From Nocardioides sp. CER19 (lineage in GTDB: Bacteria > Actinomycetota > Actinomycetes > Propionibacteriales > Nocardioidaceae): DNA of 64,000 bases. This document shows, in pieces, positions 58,495 through 64,000 of the stretch. The stretch covers positions 248,001 through 312,000 of the forward strand of contig NZ_JARVWS010000002.1 of the NCBI RefSeq assembly GCF_029846275.1, read 5' to 3'. Every line of letters begins with the position of its first letter. Positions within the stretch are counted from its first letter, which is position 1. The notes beneath the pieces were generated by a model. That model had not been told where the DNA came from and made no database searches. It was given only the letters and a program-made list of their open reading frames with translations. A program made the translations under genes and the position numbers.

Positions 58495-60480
58495 ATGGCC
58501 AACGAGATTCCCCTGCGTGGAAGCTCGTTCCCGCCGATCGCCGACTATGCGCTGCTGTCGGACTGTGAAGTCTCCGCGCTCGTCGCCCCGAGCGGGAACG
58601 TCGAGTGGCTGGCGCTGCCACAGATGGACGGGCCGGGTGTCTTCTCGGCGATCCTCGACCGGCAGGCGGGGCGGTTTCGCGTCGGCCCGCTGGACCGTAT
58701 GGTCCCTTCCGGCCGCCGCTACCTGCCGGGCACCATGATCCTGGAGACCACCTGGGGTACGCCGACGGGCTGGCTCGAGGTGCGCGACGTGCTCCTGATC
58801 GGCTCGTGGGACGACGACGACGGTTCCCAGCGGTACGTCCGGGCGCCGCGCGACCGTGTCGCCGAGCACGCCCTGTTGCGCACCTTCCGCTGCCTGGACG
58901 GCTTCGTCGATGTCGAGCTCGACTGCCAGCCCGCATTCGACTACGGCCGCAGCTACGGAAGCTGGCGGCACGTCGGCGACGGGTACGGCGACGCCGTCTG
59001 CGAGGCGCCGGGGGTCGAGCCGGCGCTGCGGCTGCGCACCGACGTACGGCTCGGGTTCGAGGGCGCCAGGGCGCGCGCCGAGACCAGTCTGCGCGCCGGC
59101 CAGCAGGCGTTCTGCGCCCTCGGATGGAGCGACCGCGCGCCTCCGGCCACCTATGACGACGCCGAGGCGAGGCTTGCGGAGACGCAGGCCTACTGGCACG
59201 AGTGGATCAACAGGGGCCGCTTCCCCGATCATGCGTGGCAGATCCACCTCCAGCGGTCTGCGCTCACACTCAAGGCCCTGACCTATGCGCCGACCGGAGC
59301 GATGGTCGCTGCGGCGACCACCTCGCTGCCCGAGACGCCCGGCGGCGAGCGGAACTGGGACTACCGCTACAGCTGGCTGCGCGACTCGACGTTCATGCTG
59401 TGGGCCCTCTGCACCCTCGGCTTCAACCGCGAGGCGACCGACTACTTCTACTTCCTCGCCGACCGCGTCGAGGACGGGGACCTGCAGATCATGTACGGGA
59501 TCGACGGGCGCGGCCGGCTGGACGAGATCACGCTCGATCACCTCAGCGGCTACGAAGGCGCTCGTCCGGTGCGGGTGGGCAACGACGCCTGGCACCAGAG
59601 GCAGCACGACGTCTGGGGCGTGCTGCTCGACTCGGTCCGGCTCCACACGCACTCGAGCGATCGGCTCGACGACCGCCTGTGGACGCTGATCACCCGCCAG
59701 GTCGACGCGGCGCTCGAACACTGGCGGGAACCGGACCGCGGCATCTGGGAGGTGCGAGGCGATCCGAAGCACTTCACGTCCTCGAAGCTGTTCTGCTGGG
59801 TCGCCGCCGACCGCGGGGCGCGGCTGGCGCGGCTGCGCGACGACACGGCAGCTGCCGAGCGATGGGAAGCCGCCGCCCAGGAGATGCACGACGACATCTG
59901 CGCGAACGCGACCGACGCCCGTGGCGTCTTCGTGCAGCACTACGAGACGGACGCCCTGGACGCCTCGCTGCTGCTCCTCCCGCTCCTCCGGTTCCTTCCG
60001 CCGACCGACGAACGCGTGCGGGCGACGGTCTTGGCGATCGCCGACGAGCTGACCGTCGACGGCTTGGTGCTGCGCTATCACGTGAAGGAGACCGATGACG
60101 GGTTGACGGGTGAGGAGGGGACGTTCACGATCTGCTCGTTCTGGCTCGTCTCGGCGCTCGCCGAGATTGGTGAGCTGGACCGGGCCCGGACGCTGTGCGA
60201 GAAGCTGCTCTCCTACGCGAGCCCGCTGTTGCTCTACGCCGAGGAGATCGAGCCGCACAGCGGACGCCACCTCGGGAACTTCCCCCAGGCGTTCAGCCAC
60301 CTCGCCCTCATCAACGCCGTGATGCACATCATCAAGGCGGACGAGAGCCTGGCCGCGGGACTGGAGAGCCGTACCGGGGCTCCCGGTCGCATGGCTGTGC
60401 AGCTCGGGCTCGAGCTCGAGCCGCCAGACGCTGCGCCCCAGCCGAACGCGGCCGGCGACGACGCCGGCGCCCCTGCTTGA
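58495..60480 (+). CDS. GH15 family glycoside hydrolase (glucoamylase/trehalase-like)
   Basis: This 661-residue cytoplasmic enzyme starts at ATG 58495 after AAGGAGAG. The N-terminal beta domain begins FPPIADYALLSDCEVSALV. The (alpha/alpha)6 catalytic domain from about residue 250 has the family active-site motif ERNWDYRYSWLRDS and the later EEIEPHSGRHLGNFPQAFSHLALI. GH15 members release glucose from alpha-glucans or split trehalose. Actinobacterial trehalases of this type exist and look like this. No signal peptide is present. The zwf gene nearby fits use of the released glucose. Confidence 0.93.
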   Translation: MANEIPLRGSSFPPIADYALLSDCEVSALVAPSGNVEWLALPQMDGPGVFSAILDRQAGRFRVGPLDRMVPSGRRYLPGTMILETTWGTPTGWLEVRDVLLIGSWDDDDGSQRYVRAPRDRVAEHALLRTFRCLDGFVDVELDCQPAFDYGRSYGSWRHVGDGYGDAVCEAPGVEPALRLRTDVRLGFEGARARAETSLRAGQQAFCALGWSDRAPPATYDDAEARLAETQAYWHEWINRGRFPDHAWQIHLQRSALTLKALTYAPTGAMVAAATTSLPETPGGERNWDYRYSWLRDSTFMLWALCTLGFNREATDYFYFLADRVEDGDLQIMYGIDGRGRLDEITLDHLSGYEGARPVRVGNDAWHQRQHDVWGVLLDSVRLHTHSSDRLDDRLWTLITRQVDAALEHWREPDRGIWEVRGDPKHFTSSKLFCWVAADRGARLARLRDDTAAAERWEAAAQEMHDDICANATDARGVFVQHYETDALDASLLLLPLLRFLPPTDERVRATVLAIADELTVDGLVLRYHVKETDDGLTGEEGTFTICSFWLVSALAEIGELDRARTLCEKLLSYASPLLLYAEEIEPHSGRHLGNFPQAFSHLALINAVMHIIKADESLAAGLESRTGAPGRMAVQLGLELEPPDAAPQPNAAGDDAGAPA

Positions 60481-60639
60481 GCGGGTCGAGCACGGGCTGC
60501 GCAGGTCGGGCATGGCCCGAAAGGGTCATGCCCGCTCTGGACGCCCCGGTCTTAGACTCCGATTGACGGTGGCGTGCTCGCGGACGGCCCCTCGCGAACG
60601 GCTACTCGTAGCAGGTTCGGCCCTGAGGGGAGGACCAAG

Positions 60640-62100
60640 ATGGCAGTTCGCACAACCCAGCAGCAGCGCGATCGTTTCCGCTCCGCCGGGCCGAAGCAGG
60701 AGCTCGAGCCGGTACGCCGCCTGGAGCGCCCGGGCCTCGCGTGCTTCGTGGTCGTCTTCTGCCTGTATGCCTGCCTGGCGTGGCGAGCCTGGGAGCCGGA
60801 AGAAAGCGCCGGCCCGCTCAACTGGTACACGTCGTTCTTCTGGAGCCTCCCCATTCTCTCGTCCTCGCTCGGGCTGGCCGGGGTCGTGGTGCAGCGGCGA
60901 CGTCGCCGTGTCGCTCCCCCTCTCGAGGAAGCGCCGGGACGAGTCGACGACCTGTTGATCGTCGTCGTGCCGACCGTCGCTCGGTTGGACAACGTGGTGG
61001 CCCTGGAGCGCGTCGTCCGGAGCTTCCTCCGCCAGCTTCCTGAGCACTTCTCGCAGGTGCGCGTCGACGTCGTCATCGAGGAGGGCTCCCCGGGGACCGA
61101 CGACGTCGCTCGACTGGCGAGCCATCCCGGGGTTCGCGTCATCACCGTGCCACGCCGCTACAGCACTGAGCGCGGCACCCGATTCAAGGCACGTGCGAAC
61201 CACTACGCCCATGAGCTGAGGGTGAGGGACGGAGAGGCGAAGGACGACGTGTGGGTCCTGCACATGGACGACGACACGGCGGTGGGTCCGGACACGGCCA
61301 CGGCGCTTGCCGGATTCATCAACCGACAGGCCACCGCAGGACCCGACGTCCGTCATCTCGCGCAAGGAGTCCTGGCGTTCCCACGCGAGCTGGCGGCCAG
61401 CAGACTCCTGTGGCTCGCCGACGCTGTGCGCCCCGGATGCGACCTGAGCCTGTTCGCGGCGACAACAGGTCGAGGATCGCCTCGCATCGGTCTCCACGGG
61501 GAGCTGCTGCTCGTCCGGGCGTCGGTCGAGGCCGAGATCGGCTGGGACTTCGGCCCGTGCGCGATCGTGGAGGACGCCCAGTTCGCGCTCGAGTTCTGCG
61601 CACGGTATCCCGCGCGAAGCGAGTGGTTCACGGGTCGCTCCTACGGGGCGGCACCGGCCAACCTGCGGGACTTCCTGCGTCAGCGGGAGCGCTGGTCGTG
61701 GGGCCTGCTCTCCCTCGTCACGGACCGGGCCATCCCCTACCGTCGCCGTGCGCTCCTGTTGACGATGGTCGCCGTGTGGGCTTCCGCGCCACTGCAGCAT
61801 CCGGCGATCCCCCTCGTGCTGGCCGTCGTCCTGGCGGACGCCAGCACCGGACCCGTGTCGCCGCTCATCATCCCGCTCTGGTCTCTCAACATCGCCTTCT
61901 GCGTCTGGCTCTACTGGGAGGGCCTCAAGGTCAACGCCGATGCCTCGGCGCGAGCGCAGCGGGCGTGGTGGGAGCCGGCGGCCCTGGTCGTGCTGCTTCC
62001 ACTCTTCGCCCTCTGGGAAGCGGCCGGCATCGCCCGCGGGCTCACCAAGTTCCTGCGTGGCAGCGACAGGTCGTTCACCGTGATCACCAAGTCGGGCTAG
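60640..62100 (+). CDS. Membrane glycosyltransferase family 2 (Egh-like)
   Basis: The ATG at 60640, after GAGGGGAGG, gives a 486-residue protein. Two N-terminal helices are followed by a GT2 catalytic domain with HMDDDTAVGP (DxD-type metal site), the catalytic FGPCAIVEDAQFA (Glu-Asp) and RQRERWSWG (the Q/RxxRW acceptor motif). C-terminal helices follow. The pattern matches the egghead-like beta-mannosyl/glucosyltransferases more than cellulose synthases. It sits 11 bp before the TIR-PQQ gene on the same strand, so the two are probably co-transcribed. Sugar and acceptor are unknown. Confidence 0.88.
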   Translation: MAVRTTQQQRDRFRSAGPKQELEPVRRLERPGLACFVVVFCLYACLAWRAWEPEESAGPLNWYTSFFWSLPILSSSLGLAGVVVQRRRRRVAPPLEEAPGRVDDLLIVVVPTVARLDNVVALERVVRSFLRQLPEHFSQVRVDVVIEEGSPGTDDVARLASHPGVRVITVPRRYSTERGTRFKARANHYAHELRVRDGEAKDDVWVLHMDDDTAVGPDTATALAGFINRQATAGPDVRHLAQGVLAFPRELAASRLLWLADAVRPGCDLSLFAATTGRGSPRIGLHGELLLVRASVEAEIGWDFGPCAIVEDAQFALEFCARYPARSEWFTGRSYGAAPANLRDFLRQRERWSWGLLSLVTDRAIPYRRRALLLTMVAVWASAPLQHPAIPLVLAVVLADASTGPVSPLIIPLWSLNIAFCVWLYWEGLKVNADASARAQRAWWEPAALVVLLPLFALWEAAGIARGLTKFLRGSDRSFTVITKSG

Positions 62101-62111
62101 CGGGGTCAAGA

Positions 62112-63797
62112 GTGTCCCGGCAGAGCGGCATCTTTCTCAGCTACCGGCGCGAGGAGGCCGGATATGCCGCTGGGCGACTGGCCGATCGGATCGCCACGCG
62201 GTTCGACGACACGCGCGTGTTCATCGACGTCGACTCCGTTCCCGCGGGGGAGGACTTCGTCCGGGCGATCCAGCGAGCCGTCGCCGATTGTGACGTCCTC
62301 CTCGCTGTCATCGGACGGCAGTGGACGACGATGACGGACAGCGAGGGCCGCCGACGCCTCGATGATCCGGAGGACTTCGTCGTGCTCGAGCTGAACGAGG
62401 CGCTGGAGCGCGACATCCACATCGTCCCCGTGCTCCTGGACGGAGCCGCCATGCCACGACCTGACGAGCTGCCGTCGGCGCTCCGCCCACTGTCGCGTCG
62501 CAATGCCGTCCGGGTGGACGCGGAGTCCTTCCGTCGAGACGCGGATGCCCTCCTCGAGCAGCTCACCCCGCTGCTGCCCGGCCGCCTCGAGACGCCGCTG
62601 AAGGCATCGGGCTCCACCGGACAGGAAGCCGCCGCGGCGTCTCGTGAGCAACCAGCGGCTGGTCGACGTACGGCCCCGCGGGTGACCCGGCGATCGCTCG
62701 TGCGGGCCGCGGTCGGGGTGGGTGGGCTCGCCGCCGTCGGAATCGGCGGCAGGGCAGGGTGGGCGCTCCTCGACCGCCCCTCACGCCCGAGGTGGGTCGT
62801 CACCACAGGCGGTGAGGTCTTCTCCAGCCCCACGGTGGTCGACGGGACGGTCTACGTCGGCAGCCGTGACAACCATCTCTACGCGCTGGACGCACGCACG
62901 GGGAACGAGCGGTGGCGGTATCGGACCGGGGGACCCGTGACCTCCTCGCCAGCCGTTGCCGGCGGTCGGGTCTACGTCGGGAGCAACGACACGCGAGTGC
63001 ATGCCGTCGACGCCGACTCCGGCCATGTCAGCTGGACGTTTGCGACCGGCGCCGCGATCCACTCCTCTCCCGCCGTGGCCGACGGGACCGTCTTCATCGG
63101 GAGCCGCGACAACTACGTCTACGCGCTCGACGCCACCAAGGGCGATGTGCGCTGGAAGTTCCCCGGCGGCCGGCAGGAGGGCCCTGTGATCGGGTTCAAC
63201 TCCTCGCCCCTCGTGGTCGACGGCGTCGTCTACGTCGGGTGCCGTGACCACAACGTCTATGCCATCGACGCCGAGGGCGGCTATCAACGGTGGCGGCGGA
63301 CGACCGGGAGCACCGTGGACTCCTCAGGCACCGTCACGTCGGGAGTGCTCCTGATCGGGAGCGACGACCACAGCCTCTGGGCTCTGAGCACGGCCGACGG
63401 CACCGTCATCTGGACCTTCGTGACGCAGGGCGGAGTCGTCTCGACGCCGTGGGTGGAAGGTGACGCGGTGTTCGTCGGGAGCGGCGACCAGAACCTCTAC
63501 TCGCTCGACGCGACGACCGGGCGGATCCGGTGGAAGCTGCGGACGGATGGTGCGATCAGGTCTTCGCCGACCGCGGGTTCGGGCCTGGTCTACGTCGGAA
63601 GTGGGGACTTCTCGCTGTACGCGGTGGACGCGACGACCGGCAGGAAGAGATGGTCCTTCGCGACCTACGGTCCGGTGGACGACTCGTCACCGGTTCTGGC
63701 CGACGACACGGTGTATGTCGGCAGCCTGGATCATCGCATCTATGCACTGGACGCTCGGGACGGCGCAGAGCAGAACCCACCTCTCGGACACGGGTGA
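62112..63797 (+). CDS. Membrane TIR protein with 8-bladed PQQ-type beta-propeller
   Basis: This 561-residue protein starts at GTG 62112. It has an N-terminal TIR domain (GIFLSYRREE, VFIDVDSVPAGEDF; likely catalytic Glu93 in FVVLELNEAL) close in sequence to that of the TIR-FGE protein. A linker follows, then a twin-arginine-like stretch TRRSLVRAAVGVGG and a hydrophobic segment (196-220). Eight PQQ/BamB-type repeats follow (SSPTVVDGTVYVGSRDNHLYALDA-like units, residues about 232-555). The propeller is therefore probably outside the membrane, perhaps moved by Tat. It follows the glycosyltransferase by 11 bp, so it may report on a cell-surface glycan. Confidence 0.92.
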   Translation: MSRQSGIFLSYRREEAGYAAGRLADRIATRFDDTRVFIDVDSVPAGEDFVRAIQRAVADCDVLLAVIGRQWTTMTDSEGRRRLDDPEDFVVLELNEALERDIHIVPVLLDGAAMPRPDELPSALRPLSRRNAVRVDAESFRRDADALLEQLTPLLPGRLETPLKASGSTGQEAAAASREQPAAGRRTAPRVTRRSLVRAAVGVGGLAAVGIGGRAGWALLDRPSRPRWVVTTGGEVFSSPTVVDGTVYVGSRDNHLYALDARTGNERWRYRTGGPVTSSPAVAGGRVYVGSNDTRVHAVDADSGHVSWTFATGAAIHSSPAVADGTVFIGSRDNYVYALDATKGDVRWKFPGGRQEGPVIGFNSSPLVVDGVVYVGCRDHNVYAIDAEGGYQRWRRTTGSTVDSSGTVTSGVLLIGSDDHSLWALSTADGTVIWTFVTQGGVVSTPWVEGDAVFVGSGDQNLYSLDATTGRIRWKLRTDGAIRSSPTAGSGLVYVGSGDFSLYAVDATTGRKRWSFATYGPVDDSSPVLADDTVYVGSLDHRIYALDARDGAEQNPPLGHG

Positions 63798-63811
63798 GCC
63801 GGCGGTGACGA

Positions 63812-64000
63812 TCAGCTCGGATCCTTCTCGCGCCATGTCCGCTCGAACGGCAGCCGCCAGGAGTTCGGGGCGATCAGCTGGTGGATCGCGTTCGGGCCCC
63901 AGCTACCGGGGTCGTACGGCTTGACCTCCGGCGGGGCATCCAGCAGCAGGGCGGATCTCTCCCAGAGGCTCTCGATGCCGTCCGCCGACGTGAACAGCGT
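63812..64000 (-). CDS. zwf: Glucose-6-phosphate dehydrogenase, C-terminal part (partial)
   Basis: The last 62 codons of a minus-strand gene run off the window. They contain YDPGSWGPNAIHQLIAP and SWRLPFERTWRE, which are the typical C-terminus of actinobacterial glucose-6-phosphate dehydrogenase. That enzyme oxidises glucose 6-phosphate to 6-phosphogluconolactone with NADP. The gene converges with TIR-PQQ (14 bp between stops). The full protein lies outside the window. Confidence 0.9.
   Translation of the reverse strand, partial: TLFTSADGIESLWERSALLLDAPPEVKPYDPGSWGPNAIHQLIAPNSWRLPFERTWREKDPS

Noticed and set aside
1-64000. tRNA, rRNA, insertion sequence or phage genes
   Set aside because: I looked for tRNA-like cloverleaf ends, transposase motifs and integrase motifs and saw none. 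The TIR island has no visible integrase or direct repeats at its edges within the window.

Overview
The window is very GC-rich chromosomal DNA, almost fully coding, with frequent GTG starts. Its gene content (180-kDa-class NAD-glutamate dehydrogenase, one-polypeptide indolepyruvate oxidoreductase, acyl-ACP desaturase, SigF-type and ECF sigma factors, class E-like sortase, SpoIIE phosphatase) points to a free-living aerobic actinomycete. Nocardioidaceae is my best guess, but that placement is inference.

Layout. 0-12 kb: two ABC permease genes, an indolepyruvate:ferredoxin oxidoreductase divergent from an Lrp/AsnC regulator, and the large glutamate dehydrogenase: amino-acid catabolism. 12-22 kb: a minus-strand operon of three alpha/beta hydrolases, a cytochrome b and two tiny overlapping ORFs, divergent from an XRE-type regulator; then an aldehyde dehydrogenase, a redoxin, another hydrolase, and an NmrA-like SDR divergent from an Rrf2 regulator. 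22-36 kb: two paralogous LAL/LuxR regulators around an ECF41/SigJ-like sigma factor, then a ferritin-like protein, a SigF-like sigma factor, a fumarate reductase/L-aspartate oxidase-like flavoprotein, a second NmrA-like SDR, a type II NADH dehydrogenase and a zinc-ribbon protein. 36-49 kb: FUSC exporter, PPK2, a cell-wall hydrolase behind a c-di-AMP riboswitch, acyl-ACP desaturase, a B12 photoreceptor-like protein with a SpoIIE phosphatase, a sortase facing a possible substrate, and a PPOX/HxlR pair. 50-64 kb: an island with three membrane-anchored TIR proteins carrying three different C-terminal sensor-like domains, a lipoprotein, a trypsin-like protease, a GH15 hydrolase, a glycosyltransferase and the 3' end of zwf.

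Two signals link the genes. First, eleven copies of a promoter-like element, GTCAC(A/G/C)-N15-(C/T)GGTC(G/A/T), lie in the correct orientation before genes between 16.6 and 35.7 kb. I found them by reading the intergenic regions. They would tie the hydrolase/cytochrome b operon, XRE regulator, hydrolase/redoxin operon, ferritin-like protein, SigF-like factor, flavoprotein, SDR, NDH-2 and two small proteins into one stress or redox regulon. The -35 half resembles the ECF41/SigJ type, and a shortened ECF41-like sigma gene lies in the middle of the region. Second, the three TIR proteins share one plan: cytosolic TIR, a membrane segment, then an FGE-fold, 14-blade WD40 or 8-blade PQQ domain. This resembles a family of transmembrane NADase-type defence sensors.

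Other points of note are a cytochrome b that keeps the bL haem histidines but lacks both bH histidines, and a CarH-like B12 light sensor with no DNA-binding domain in an operon with a PP2C phosphatase.
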